From Paramoeba atlantica (lineage: Eukaryota > Discosea), in contig CDRNVI010000037.1 in NCBI GenBank assembly GCA_977017575.1, positions 310,001 to 374,000 on the forward strand: DNA of 64,000 nucleotides, read 5' to 3'. Of the stretch, positions 20,639 through 30,360 are shown one piece after another; position 1 is the stretch's first letter, and the number at the start of each line of letters is the position of its first letter. The position numbers were made by a program, and so were the translations under genes. The notes beneath the pieces were generated by a model. That model saw only the letters and a program-made list of their open reading frames with translations. It ran no database searches and was not told where the DNA came from.

Positions 20639-22321
20639 ATGACTCGGTCACAGTGGAATATGAGTACGCGCCTATCACGAAAATTCCGAATGCTGACCTG
20701 TGGTGGTCAACCCTCCCTCTCTCCTATGTTCCCTCGGTTTTACCATTCCGCCCCTTCCTATCACCCTGAAAACTCCGTGACTTTCTCGGAGAGGGATTTA
20801 AAAAAGGGGGGTATGCAAACATCCTCCTCCTCCTTGTTGGGAGGCTTTCACGAGGATTCGATGGTTTCAAGTCTTTCTCCTTCTCTGCGTGGAGCGCACT
20901 TGGAACGAGGTCGAGCAAGTTCCCTTTTTGCTCAATGTCTGCATAGCCAAGTCCCTGTTCTTTCGTTTGGAAAAAATGCACGCCGGGAGAAAGAAAGAAA
21001 ACATTCATCCAGTACAATCGATGAAGATTCTTCAAATTTTCTGGACAATGAAGAAACGATTTCAGAGGATCAACAGGTTGCCGCAAAAGATCAGCGTCGT
21101 ATTGAATCTGATTTCGGAATGACTCACCAACGCCCTTCAGGCATTTTCTCTGATTCAGCGCATGAAGACTCGGAACCAAGCTGCACGCTCCATAGTTCTG
21201 ACGCACACAGACTCGTAGGAGAAGCGAAAAGGGAGAAAATGATAAAATGTTCTGTGACTGAAGGAGAAAAGTCGCTTGAGCGACGATCTCCGTATCGATC
21301 GTCTCTTTCCCATTCTCTACGACGACGTCGCGAAAGCTTACTAACGGTGGGAAAAAGTCAAGAACAGTCACGCAACTCATCAGGTTTAAAAATGGTTGCC
21401 GTCCCCTGTATTTCCTCTGCCATTACCCAAATGTGGCCCGGATCTGATCCCGAATTTACCACATTAAACGACAAAAATGCAAAGAAGCGTTTTGAGATAG
21501 ATCAGTCCAGTGACAAACGCGCATTCGAGCAACGCGAAGAATCTTGTTGGGAACACGTCCACAACAGCTACGGCTTCCTTACAAAGCCTCGTTACCTCTC
21601 CTGGGCCCAATTCCTTCGGGAACAGAAGCGCTTCCACCTCCGCTGGCGACTCCTGAGTTCCACCAGTCAATTTATGAGCTTTACCCTTTATGATCGGGAA
21701 AAAGACCGACCCAGAACCCAAACCCACCTCCACGAAACCACACCCTACCTCGAGGACGGGTCCGAATCCACCCAGGTCGCGCTCCATCTCCTCGCGGACT
21801 GTCCCCGAGCGCACTCCCTCTCTCACCTCCTCCATGCCACAGAGGAACACTGGCACATGAATGAGTTGACGCAATGCAGTACGATGCGTGCTCCTTCTTC
21901 GTCTTCTTCTTCTTCCTCCTCTTCCGCAGAGCCCATGGCCTCTGCGTTTACAAAACCACAAATCTCACAACAAAACAAAATCTCGCAAACCGCATCGCAC
22001 ACCAGCGCGATTCGTTTCTCCAATGATTTAGGAAAAACGACAGAACTTTTGTTTACCACCACAGCGGCTAAAAAGCTGATTTTATTTCACCCCTCTTCCG
22101 TTTCCAGCGGTCCAGTCGCGGAGATGTCGCTGCAGACCTTTACTCGACTGCTGCTGGAGAGTTGCGTCCGGGTGATCCGGGAGGCCCCGTTTGGGGTCTC
22201 GAACGCGACGTTTTGCACCGAACAGCATTTACGCGAGATGGAGGTGATGTGGGGCTCGTTAAGGGCAGCCGCGAGACTACGACAGGAGGCGTTTCCGTTG
22301 GGTGATAGGCTGCTGCGGTGA
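20639..22321 (+). CDS. Unknown protein with presequence-like N terminus (560 aa)
   Basis: Not recognised. The first in-frame ATG is at 20639. The N terminus (MTRSQWNMSTRLSRKFRMLT) is Arg-rich without acidic residues, like a mitochondrial presequence. The middle is polar and low complexity, with a poly-Ser stretch (about residues 415-430). Two ordered stretches stand out: WAQFLREQKRFHLRWRLLSS and the C-terminal TFTRLLLESCVRVIREAPFG followed by TEQHLREMEVMWGSLRAA. Its neighbours on both sides are LRR genes. A mitochondrial location is an inference only. Confidence 0.7.
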   Translation: MTRSQWNMSTRLSRKFRMLTCGGQPSLSPMFPRFYHSAPSYHPENSVTFSERDLKKGGMQTSSSSLLGGFHEDSMVSSLSPSLRGAHLERGRASSLFAQCLHSQVPVLSFGKNARREKERKHSSSTIDEDSSNFLDNEETISEDQQVAAKDQRRIESDFGMTHQRPSGIFSDSAHEDSEPSCTLHSSDAHRLVGEAKREKMIKCSVTEGEKSLERRSPYRSSLSHSLRRRRESLLTVGKSQEQSRNSSGLKMVAVPCISSAITQMWPGSDPEFTTLNDKNAKKRFEIDQSSDKRAFEQREESCWEHVHNSYGFLTKPRYLSWAQFLREQKRFHLRWRLLSSTSQFMSFTLYDREKDRPRTQTHLHETTPYLEDGSESTQVALHLLADCPRAHSLSHLLHATEEHWHMNELTQCSTMRAPSSSSSSSSSSAEPMASAFTKPQISQQNKISQTASHTSAIRFSNDLGKTTELLFTTTAAKKLILFHPSSVSSGPVAEMSLQTFTRLLLESCVRVIREAPFGVSNATFCTEQHLREMEVMWGSLRAAARLRQEAFPLGDRLLR

Positions 22322-22501
22322 AGGGGGGAAATTTTCAAGTTCAAGGCACTTAAACTTGAAACCCTTTTCTTTCATAATAGAGGGAGGAGCAAATATTTTC
22401 GTTTTTTTTTGTATTTTCTCTTGTCTCATAAATCTAAATAAATACCCACATCAACAGCTCCTGTACTCTACATCGATTTTTTCTTGGGTTTATTTAAACC
22501 G

Positions 22502-23152
22502 ATGCTCCATCTCCTCTTTTCGGATGATGGCAATTCCGTCTCGTCTCACGCTTTAAGAGTTCGCGGAGCGTCATTACCCCAAGAAATCGAGCTCTCTCGT
22601 TGTTTACGGGATATTGAAAATCCTCACCCTACATGGACTTCAGCGCAGCACGCGTGTGCGTGGCATGGGGTAAAATGCGTGGACCAACTTGCAACGGTAA
22701 TCATTTGGGACTCACGACTATTATGTGGACGTATCGATTGGACTTCCTTACCCCACTCTCTAAAAGGTTTTGGAGTTCAGCAGAATGAACTAAGCGGTAA
22801 TGTCGTGCTTACCTCACTACCCCCTCAGCTGAAATCTCTCAATGGATGTTTGAATCAGTTTTCTGGAGAACTGGATTTTAACAGTCTGCCACATAACATG
22901 GAATATCTTTCTCTTATGAATAATAATTTTACAGGGTGCCTTAATCTTACCATGTTGCCTTCTAAGATGGTATTTCTTTTTCTGAATGACAATGCATTTG
23001 ACGGAACCATAGAAATACGCCATATTCCCTTGAATATGCAATATTTGATGTTATTCGACAATCCTGGTCTCTGCGGGGTCATTCATTTATCAGATTTTCC
23101 TTCAACGCTTCAGCAGTACGACTGGAAAAATACGAAAATAACATCCATATAA
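22502..23152 (+). CDS. LRR family member 7 (216 aa)
   Basis: Start chosen at the first ATG (22502). N-terminal ALRVRGASLPQEIELSR, then HPTWTSAQHACAWHGVKC with both cap cysteines, then five LRRs: LKGFGVQQNELSGNV, LKSLNGCLNQFSGEL, MEYLSLMNNNFTGCL, MVFLFLNDNAFDGTI, MQYLMLFDNPGLCGVI. It ends with a short tail containing TKITSI. AT-rich. No signal peptide or membrane segment. Close to members 6 and 8. Confidence 0.9.
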   Translation: MLHLLFSDDGNSVSSHALRVRGASLPQEIELSRCLRDIENPHPTWTSAQHACAWHGVKCVDQLATVIIWDSRLLCGRIDWTSLPHSLKGFGVQQNELSGNVVLTSLPPQLKSLNGCLNQFSGELDFNSLPHNMEYLSLMNNNFTGCLNLTMLPSKMVFLFLNDNAFDGTIEIRHIPLNMQYLMLFDNPGLCGVIHLSDFPSTLQQYDWKNTKITSI

Positions 23153-23300
23153 AGCTATATAGAATTTATACGGAATTTTAGTCTACTCCCCTGATCAAAA
23201 ATAAAAGAAAATGTATCTTGATTGATATTTTGGCTAAACTGAAGCAAAATTCGGTTTTTTCACTTTTTTCATAAATCTGTTCAAAACATACATTGCCGCG

Positions 23301-23345
23301 TACGGTACTCGGGTACTCATAGCGAGTACGTACCCGAGTACCGTA
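23301..23345. repeat. Perfect 16-bp-arm palindrome
   Basis: TACGGTACTCGGGTAC at 23301-23316 is followed after 13 bases by its exact complement at 23330-23345. The loop and flanks carry further GAGTACxx/GTACTC pieces. It could extrude as a hairpin. There is no adjacent U-rich or other feature to define a role. Confidence 0.7.
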
Positions 23346-24020
23346 CTCACGGTACTCGCTTTGCAATACTCACTAGCCCAAAACAATAGTAGCAGGTGGC
23401 AGTAAACAGGAGTATAGGAATAAAACCAGGATGGTATGAGATATGGTAAGAAGTGTTAGTCTCGGAGCCTAGTGTTCAGTGATGGTTCTAGAAAGCTGGG
23501 GCACGTCTGATTTCCTACGAAAGAAATTTCCTATTTCATAAAATGAATTTCTAAACAGAATAGAAAGGAAAAACGAACTCGGCAAAAGGAAAGTATGAGA
23601 TACAAAGGAATACGAAAACGAAAATCAATGACAGGTCAAACATTCAGTTTTTAAGTATGAAAAGTAATGCATAATGTACGAACAGTACCGAAGACATTCA
23701 AAAGGTAGCGTTGTTCGCATGACGAAGAAAAATTTAAGCCCGAGGATAAAGTGTAGCCCGGATGATTGTTAAGCACATTAAGTGAAACATCGAAAGCCCC
23801 ACAGAAAAATATGAATATCAATTCAAGTATGTAGAACGCTTTAACGAAATAGAACAAAATTTTCATAAGCTTTTTACCGAAACTGTGTGCTCACTAATCT
23901 TATCCACACCCCTTATCGCAGCACATAAACATGTTGAAAGAAACCTAGAATAGTAAACTAATGCGCACCGTAATCGTGCTCAGTCGAATATAAATTTTCG
24001 TCACTCTCACCCTCATCATC
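23346..24020. other. Spacer, nothing recognised
   Basis: AT-rich, A-skewed sequence between LRR member 7 and a minus-strand ORF. No gene, TIR or tandem repeat seen. Confidence 0.3.
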
Positions 24021-24464
24021 TCATTTTGCCGAAGGAAACAGACAATCAAGTTTTTCCTGGTTCCCACGAACAAATATTCGGTTCCATACTACTTGGGGAG
24101 AAATACGAGATTGTCTCGAATTACACGTATACATGTAAGACAATATTGATAACCAACCGTCACATCTAGTAACAACAGCGGGTATCCAAATGTAATGAAC
24201 GGCAGCTCGGAAAATGCTAGGAAACATGTCGCTTCCGACGCGTACCCACCATTCATACTCATTCTTCTGCACTTCAGGATTCCAATTGTAATTGCAACAG
24301 CTCCCCCATTCTTGCCATTCCCCTTCCGTGATATCAACTAGAGGGGCTAATTCTCTAGGATTCCCTACGTTGTCATCCAATAAATTGTTCGCCCGTGCAA
24401 CTGTAATTGGTGCAAGGCTACAGGATCGCGCGTACTGTAAGATAGAGTTTGGTCGAAACCACAT
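24021..24464 (-). pseudogene. Unrecognised minus-strand ORF remnant (about 147 codons)
   Basis: Opposite in strand to all host genes. The translation is Trp-rich and globular-looking (ITEGEWQEWGSCCNYNW, EYEWWVRVGSDM, YIWIPAVVTRCDGWLS). It does not resemble the LRR family. It may be a piece of a retroelement or transposon; there is faint resemblance in position and composition to the RT/RNase H fragment at 37062-37625, not enough to assign. The start used is the internal ATG; the frame is open further upstream. Confidence 0.35.
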
Positions 24465-24976
24465 GGTCGAAACCACACAAAAAAATCTCCAACCTTCTAA
24501 TCATGACTTCAAGACTTCAAAATCAACTTTCACCTTTAAACGTCTTACGCACCTTGGTCAGAAATTTCAGTATCTGTTTCTCTTCTTTCTCCCCTTAAAA
24601 TAAACGCTCGATAAGCGCTTCGCTTTTTCTGCTGTGCTGAAAGATGCATACACCAGTCTCTTTTTTGATACAATTATTATGTATCCGATTTCACCATACA
24701 AAGAGTAATACCTTGTGATGTCTTCTTTTCCCGTAGAGAAGGGAAGGTGTTCAATGGTGATAGAGCGTTCGTCACGCTCTTCGTGCGCAGAGTGTAAAGC
24801 TTTGAGAGATTCAAACTAGTCGTCTCGTTTACGCTTTGCATCTCTTTCCTTGTCGGAAATACCGTTTCCTTTATTTGATTGACTTGCCGATTGATTCTGC
24901 CGACGTCTTAGTATATTCGAAGAAAGTTTTAAAAAAATGAAGGTGAGTCTAGAAACATCCAACTCAAAAAGCACTA

Positions 24977-25349
24977 GAGGGGGGACTCATTTATTGTTAA
25001 CAATCGATAAATTCATTTATTGAATGAAATTTAATGAATTATTTTCGGTTTTTTCGTGTGACTTGAATTTTTTGTTCCATATGGTCATGTTTTGTAGTGT
25101 TCAAGATAAGTAAAATGATGCGCTTAACGATATTGTGCGAAACAATATTATTGAAACAACGGACTTTCAGCCGCCCGACGATCGCAGTATACAAATTCAT
25201 ACAAAACATTTTGATAATCATTCGTTTGGATAAAAGTCAAAAAGTCCTTTTATCAAAATTAATCAGAGAGGGGGTATTATTGTTAAAATTCGATTATTGT
25301 TAGCAAAAACTTCTCAAAAAAATTGCTAAGAATAATCGACCCCCCCCTT
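24977..25349. mobile_element. Possible TA-flanked MITE with G-run termini
   Basis: Left end GAGGGGGGACTCATTTATTG and inverted right end (complement AAGGGGGGGGTCGATTATTC) are flanked by TA on both sides. The match is imperfect. A strong internal hairpin lies at 25290-25306 and 25323-25339 (TCGATTATTGTTAGCAA versus complement, one mismatch). A G-run motif near 25269 is a third copy of the terminal motif. Confidence 0.35.
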
Positions 25350-25385
25350 TACATGAAATAAGATGTTTTTTGTTATACTTTTAAT

Positions 25386-28298
25386 ATGCACAGTTTTCCT
25401 ACACTACCCTTAACTACTGCTTCGATTGTTTTTTTCAACAGATGCGAAAACCTTTCACGTCGCATTTTCCCTATTCTTCTCTTCAAGCTTCACGCTTCCG
25501 AAGATACTGCCACTTTCTCTACCCCAGTACAACAAGAAACTCACAACAAAGTTCCTCGCGCTTCTTCTGCTTCTGCTTCCTCCCCGCTTCATTCCTCACA
25601 ACCTCTGCTGCGCTCTAAAGCTCGTGAGATTCATCTAACCCCAGGGAAGCACTTTCTTGAGCAGAAAAAAGCTTTTGATTCGCTCGAACACAAACTTCGA
25701 GACGTGTGGACGAGTGAGTTAACGGGTCTGTTTGACATCGATGCGCCCAATTCCGAAGTCAAAGATGATGTTTCGGTGTCGATTTTAGAAGCAAAAAGAG
25801 CTCCTGCTCAAGCGTTTTGGTGCGCCGTCCGCTCTGATTTAGAAATGTTTCATAGTATGCGCGAAGTGGATACGTTCTTCTCGTATATTACCTGCTACTT
25901 TGAAAATTGTCTAAGGTTAAGGAACCAACTAACTCCTATAAAAACTATAGACGTACCCGATACCACAGTTGGGCAGAATGGTTGTGAGGTCAAAGAAGAT
26001 CTTTCTTCGTCAACATCCCAAGTACAAGGTGAAAAGAATTCCAATCCGATATGTCCTTCGGCCTTTTATGATTTACTACCTCCGCAAAGCTTATGGCTCG
26101 AGTTGATTGATGTTTCATTGTTTTCGGATATTGAGATGCAATCGTTGGGATACGTAGTTCCCGTGTCTTCTCGTGTGCCTTTCGCTAATGGAGATTTCAC
26201 TTTGCGACTGGTTTCGTATTGGAATAATTTTTATATGGACATTTGGCGGCACAGGAATGCATCGAAGACCGTTGACAAACGCACAAATTCAAGCGAGATT
26301 TCCAAGCTTAAAAAAGAGATTCAAACTTCGCATTGCAAAGAATCAAAACAAGAATTTCCTCTTCCTAATGCAACAAAAAATTCTTCTATGCATCCTATTC
26401 GAGAATCTGATTTAAAGTCTGTTTTCAGCAAAGCAGTAGTCGTCTTAGCAAAGCTTTTCCAACCCGGTGCAGCTCGTAACCTTCTATTAGGAAATCCACA
26501 AGAAAAATCATTTTTTTCTGTTTCATTCTTCCCACAGTTCTCTCCGGATGTGCAGCACGAACTCTTATTCGTGTTTGCTCTCGGGTTTCTTAAATCAGGC
26601 CACCGACCTTTGTTAAAGCGGCTGGAAGCTCTTTCACTTTTTACGGATTTGATTCACTGTCTACCCAATGGGATGAAGTCTTTTCTCACTCCCTCCAGTT
26701 CTTCGGACGATACACTTCTAGCAGCCGAATCTGCTCGAGTCATTCTCCTTTGTTATGCAATAAAACAAATGGCAGAAATATTGCCCCCAACGCCGAGCGT
26801 AAAATTAGCTTTTTCAAATCTCGTTGAACACATTCACGACACGCTCTATGTTCCTCTTAATAACATTCTTCGTCAAATCGATTCCAACTGGTTTGATACT
26901 CATTTCCCTCGAGGCGGAATTCCAACCAATCGTTCGGACTTTGAATCTTTCTGTCACGTCCCAAGTTCCAAACTTTCAAACCGCAAGGAAACAGACAAAG
27001 CACCGGAATCCGACACTGAAACTAACGAAAACGCTGTGTCTTCCAGCTCTTCTTCTCTAAAGGACACCATTCTCCACGATCTCTCTATTTTCATGTTACA
27101 ACTTTACGCCCATCAGCGGCATGAAGTCACCACGACCTTCTTTCACACCCTCTCCGAGTCCCTGGGTGAGCTGTTGCCTCGTCACTGTCACGCTCTCATT
27201 CGTTTCTACCTTCTAGAGCATAACTTAGTGGCAGCTGTCGAAACCTTACGTGCCCTGGCCACCAAATACGGAAGATTGGGTTCTTCTTCGTCTTCTCCCA
27301 TATCCGATCTCGATAAAATCGCCTTTCAGATCGCCCATGACGAAGTGATTTGCGCGCTTACCTCACCTCGAGCTAAAATAGAGGGCAAAACGTTGGATCC
27401 AACCGATTCGAACAATGCAAACCTCTCGGCTTTAAAGGTAAAACAAAAGGAGGAGAAAAATACCATTTCATTTGGTTCTTCGGGGGTTATCTCATCAAAA
27501 GAAGAAGCTGAAAAGACTTTTGTGGACGCCAAATCCTTTTTTTCGAAAAAGGGGAATGAAAGCGATAGTCTTAAAATTTCACCCCCCGGAGTTCTGCCTT
27601 CTGCTCCCTACGGGGATGGTTGCGATGCTGCACCCCCGGAGGAGGTCGCGACGGGGTACCAGATATTTTTACTTCACCGCTCGTTTGGGTATCGCCCCTC
27701 TCGGGCCGCATTGGAGAGCTTAACTTCAGCGTTAAGTGTTCGGGGGGATGGGGCTGTGTTTCCGGCCGTCGATGTGGCGCTCTCCGGGGCTACGTTTCTG
27801 GAAACCCCCACGATGGCAGCTTTTTCTGTTATGACGAAGCATAACGCGGAGCGAAGCAACGACTTGGAGGTGGAAAAGAAACCCAGCGAGCAAGAAAATG
27901 ACGTGGAAGACGAATTGGGAATTAAAAAGGGTGCGGATTCGCTTAAATCCGTTTTTGATCTCCCGGATGATGACCATACGGCGGATTCTGAGGTTTTGGG
28001 CTCGTCTTCTCGAAGTGTTTTGTCTCTTTCTGTGATTGAACACTTGTTCGCGACGTGCTACTACCAGAATGACCGTTCTCGGGCCCGGCAGTTGTTTCGT
28101 TCGCTCTCGAGTGCGAATCCCGGAGTTGCGTTTCACCTTTCGGCTCAAACGCAGGAAATGTTACGGCGTCTGGAGGTTGCAGATTTTTGTCCAACTCATT
28201 TGTTTCATCCAGATGCTCGGGAAAAGGCTGAGGATAGAAATCTGTGTCATTTACCTCCGTTGAAATCGGAGAAAGGTTCATGTGAAGGCACGGCGTGA
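25386..28298 (+). CDS. Unknown large protein, possibly helical-repeat (970 aa)
   Basis: Not recognised. The N terminus has basic and hydrophobic residues with few acids (MHSFPTLPLTTASIVFFNRC...), compatible with an organelle presequence. The protein alternates helical segments with polar linkers. Several pairs of amphipathic helices read like TPR/PPR-style repeats: HALIRFYLLEHNLVAAVETL (about residues 604-623), YQIFLLHRSFGYRPSRAALE (near 759) and IEHLFATCYYQNDRSRARQL near the C terminus. The last ~60 residues are more regular than the middle. PPR and related proteins are typical of mitochondrial RNA work, but that assignment is an inference. Confidence 0.75.
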   Translation: MHSFPTLPLTTASIVFFNRCENLSRRIFPILLFKLHASEDTATFSTPVQQETHNKVPRASSASASSPLHSSQPLLRSKAREIHLTPGKHFLEQKKAFDSLEHKLRDVWTSELTGLFDIDAPNSEVKDDVSVSILEAKRAPAQAFWCAVRSDLEMFHSMREVDTFFSYITCYFENCLRLRNQLTPIKTIDVPDTTVGQNGCEVKEDLSSSTSQVQGEKNSNPICPSAFYDLLPPQSLWLELIDVSLFSDIEMQSLGYVVPVSSRVPFANGDFTLRLVSYWNNFYMDIWRHRNASKTVDKRTNSSEISKLKKEIQTSHCKESKQEFPLPNATKNSSMHPIRESDLKSVFSKAVVVLAKLFQPGAARNLLLGNPQEKSFFSVSFFPQFSPDVQHELLFVFALGFLKSGHRPLLKRLEALSLFTDLIHCLPNGMKSFLTPSSSSDDTLLAAESARVILLCYAIKQMAEILPPTPSVKLAFSNLVEHIHDTLYVPLNNILRQIDSNWFDTHFPRGGIPTNRSDFESFCHVPSSKLSNRKETDKAPESDTETNENAVSSSSSSLKDTILHDLSIFMLQLYAHQRHEVTTTFFHTLSESLGELLPRHCHALIRFYLLEHNLVAAVETLRALATKYGRLGSSSSSPISDLDKIAFQIAHDEVICALTSPRAKIEGKTLDPTDSNNANLSALKVKQKEEKNTISFGSSGVISSKEEAEKTFVDAKSFFSKKGNESDSLKISPPGVLPSAPYGDGCDAAPPEEVATGYQIFLLHRSFGYRPSRAALESLTSALSVRGDGAVFPAVDVALSGATFLETPTMAAFSVMTKHNAERSNDLEVEKKPSEQENDVEDELGIKKGADSLKSVFDLPDDDHTADSEVLGSSSRSVLSLSVIEHLFATCYYQNDRSRARQLFRSLSSANPGVAFHLSAQTQEMLRRLEVADFCPTHLFHPDAREKAEDRNLCHLPPLKSEKGSCEGTA

Positions 28299-28594
28299 GG
28301 GCTTCAAAGGCATGGGAATTCAATTTTTTCAAGTGATTCATCGATTGCGTAAACAGGCTGATAACGGAATCTTCGTTTGAGAACTTTAAATTTATCATGG
28401 TATAAATATGGTTTCTCTCACAATTTCAAAAAACACTTTAAAAACACTCACTGCTTCTAGAATTTAGAATGAAGCTTAGAATCACATGATCGATCAACCT
28501 GCATCATTACATCATCTCTTTACGACCACGCACAACTTTTGTGTTTGTGATTCACATTTACTTTTCACAACATTACAAACACGTTTTTCTTTTT

Positions 28595-29173
28595 ATGGAC
28601 GTTCCTCAAGCCCACAAAGTACGCGGTGTCTCTCTACCACAGGAATTTATGCTCATACGATTAATGGAGAATATTATCAATCCACTCCCCTCCTGGAACC
28701 CTGATACCCCAGCGTATGCATGGGAAGGGGTCAGTTGTGAGGATGAGACCATCCATTCGTTTATCTGTGAGAGCAGAAATATCACAGGCACGCTGCGCTG
28801 GGAAGAGTTGCCTCGTTCTCTGATCCATTTCAGTGTCTATCGTAACAAACTCACTGGGGAGGTTGATCTCAGTCGTCTACCCCCGGGGCTAAAATCATTG
28901 AATGGCTCCTACAATGATTTTACGGGGGGCGTGGATTTGTGTCATCTCCCCGACACACTTGTGGAATTGTTATTTTCTGGAAATTTGTTGAGCGGTCATA
29001 CGGACTTTGCACACCTCCCTCCTAATCTTCGAGCCATGTCTTTCCGAAATAATGTTAAAATGAGCGGTGTTTTACGGTTCACGGAACTCCCGCCGAGGCT
29101 CACCTATCGGCCCATACAAGGGACAGCGATTACAGACATTAACGACTGGGGTGGAGTTGAAGGCAATGAATGA
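28595..29173 (+). CDS. LRR family member 8 (192 aa)
   Basis: Start at the first ATG (28595), giving MDVPQAHKVRGVSLPQEF, the shortest N terminus of the family. The cap reads PSWNPDTPAYAWEGVSC: the first cap cysteine is replaced by Tyr. Four LRRs follow: LIHFSVYRNKLTGEV, LKSLNGSYNDFTGGV, LVELLFSGNLLSGHT, LRAMSFRNNVKMSGVL. The C-terminal cap PPRLTYRPIQGTAI mirrors member 6 (PPNLSYHPVRGTQI), so the two are close paralogues. Ends with an acidic tail. No signal peptide. Confidence 0.9.
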   Translation: MDVPQAHKVRGVSLPQEFMLIRLMENIINPLPSWNPDTPAYAWEGVSCEDETIHSFICESRNITGTLRWEELPRSLIHFSVYRNKLTGEVDLSRLPPGLKSLNGSYNDFTGGVDLCHLPDTLVELLFSGNLLSGHTDFAHLPPNLRAMSFRNNVKMSGVLRFTELPPRLTYRPIQGTAITDINDWGGVEGNE

Positions 29174-29468
29174 AAACGAAATGAAACCAAGTGCTGAGTA
29201 AATAACAAAAACTAGATACTAAACAGATCGCTCTTCTTTCTGAACGTTAAGTTGAAAAGCGTGATTTTCTTTGCGGTTTTTTTCGTTATTTTGGACTAAA
29301 AGGGGTAAAACCGTTCCAATTCTAGGTCGGTAAGCTCCCAACAAGGTCTGTTCATTATCATTTTACTCTCTTTGCAGGCTCTTTGCATCTTACATATTTA
29401 AAATGATGTGACAACGGTAGACTCTCCCTCAATACAGATGATACAACTATTTATGTTTGATTTTTCAC

Positions 29469-29604
29469 GCGGGCCTGAGCCATACGCGGCATTGTTGGTG
29501 GGAAACAATTTGCGAAACCCGAGGGGGTGGTATGGCGAGGGCCCGCGTGAGCGGGCCTGAGCCATACGCGGCGTTGTTAGAGGGAAACAATCTGCGAAGC
29601 CCGA
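29469..29604 (+). repeat. Direct repeat, two 54-bp copies 82 bp apart
   Basis: Copy 1 at 29469-29522 and copy 2 at 29551-29604 both begin GCGGGCCTGAGCCATACGCG and continue GTTG...GGGAAACAAT to CCCGA, with a few changes. The spacer contains GGGCCCGCG. No coding content recognised. Confidence 0.75.
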
Positions 29605-29751
29605 TGTACACGCACTAAAGCATCCGCTTTTTGCCTGATAAAAACAAATTTCTGGAAGACAAAAGTGTGGGCGGAGGGAAAAATAACCTGAGCGTGAAGA
29701 AAATTCTCTGAAAAAAGCGTCGAAAAGCGGAAGAATATCAGGAAAATATTT

Positions 29752-30155
29752 GGTGAAAGTCAAGCATTATTTCACGAAAAAAGCATAATATTCACATTTG
29801 ATCATATTTTACTTGCAAAGTCTTTTTTAGGGTATTTTTCGCATATATCTGCACTACTCTCGATGGATTGCTCGTTTTGCTCCGATTTCGAGCGTACAGA
29901 TAGTATTAGCTATAGTGTGCTCGCCCGCGCCCCCGAAAATGATATTATCGAGTGGTTGAAAGGCCACAAATTTGTTTTCCAGAGCGTTACCTGTAGCAAG
30001 AGGCATGAAACTTTCATTTGCGCCCTGAAAGGAGATCACTGGGTCTGCACCGATCGTTTGTGTCGGAGTCGTACATGCCACATGCAGCCACTCCTAACTT
30101 CCTTCGGTGATGCTTTATTATTTCTAAAAGTGTGAAATAATGCTTGACTTTGACC
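29752..30155. mobile_element. 404-bp element with 24-bp TIRs and 8-bp duplication, Merlin-like
   Basis: Left end GGTGAAAGTCAAGCATTATT (continuing TCAC) is matched inverted at the right with one mismatch. The flanks both read AAATATTT (29744-29751, 30156-30163). The sequence after the right end (TTTTTTTGTCATTTTTTCCG, then AATTTTTTTCAA) matches the interior of fold-back copy A (near 9734-9775), so the element may have landed in an older repeat. GG termini, an 8-bp duplication and the internal ORF fit the Merlin/IS1595 group, though hAT or Mutator MITEs also give 8-9 bp duplications. Confidence 0.6.
29863..30135 (+). CDS. Small zinc-ribbon-like ORF inside the 404-bp element (90 aa)
   Basis: Begins MDCSFCSDFE and contains IIEWLKGHKFVF, then TCSKRHETFICALKGDHWVC, then CRSRTCH. 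The order (short helix, C.., then H-W-x-C....C) resembles the N-terminal zinc-binding segment of Merlin/IS1595-type transposases. The catalytic core is absent, so it would be a truncated transposase N terminus. Its right end reaches the TIR. It may be expressed or simply a remnant. Confidence 0.45.
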   Translation: MDCSFCSDFERTDSISYSVLARAPENDIIEWLKGHKFVFQSVTCSKRHETFICALKGDHWVCTDRLCRSRTCHMQPLLTSFGDALLFLKV

Positions 30156-30360
30156 AAATATTTTTTTGTCATTTTTTCCGTCCAGTTGAATTTTTTTCAA
30201 TTTCTTTTTTCTTAAAAAATCCGAACTTGGCGGATTCTTCAATCCTTACGTCTTTAATATTATCTCCTCCTTTAGCTTTTTCTCCGAATCTCTCGATTAG
30301 TTTCCCTGCTTTCTTGTTCTTCTCCCATGCCTTTCCTATTTTCCCACCGCAACCCAAATT

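Noticed and set aside
23178-25303. Short ORFs of 60-100 codons between LRR member 7 and the 970-aa gene
   Set aside because: AT-rich chance ORFs with no family resemblance; only the minus-strand ORF at 24021-24464 looked globular enough to list.
28541-28594. N-terminal extension of LRR member 8
   Set aside because: It would need a GTG start; the first ATG is at 28595. For the same reason I moved the starts of LRR member 7 (to 22502) and of the 560-aa gene (to 20639).
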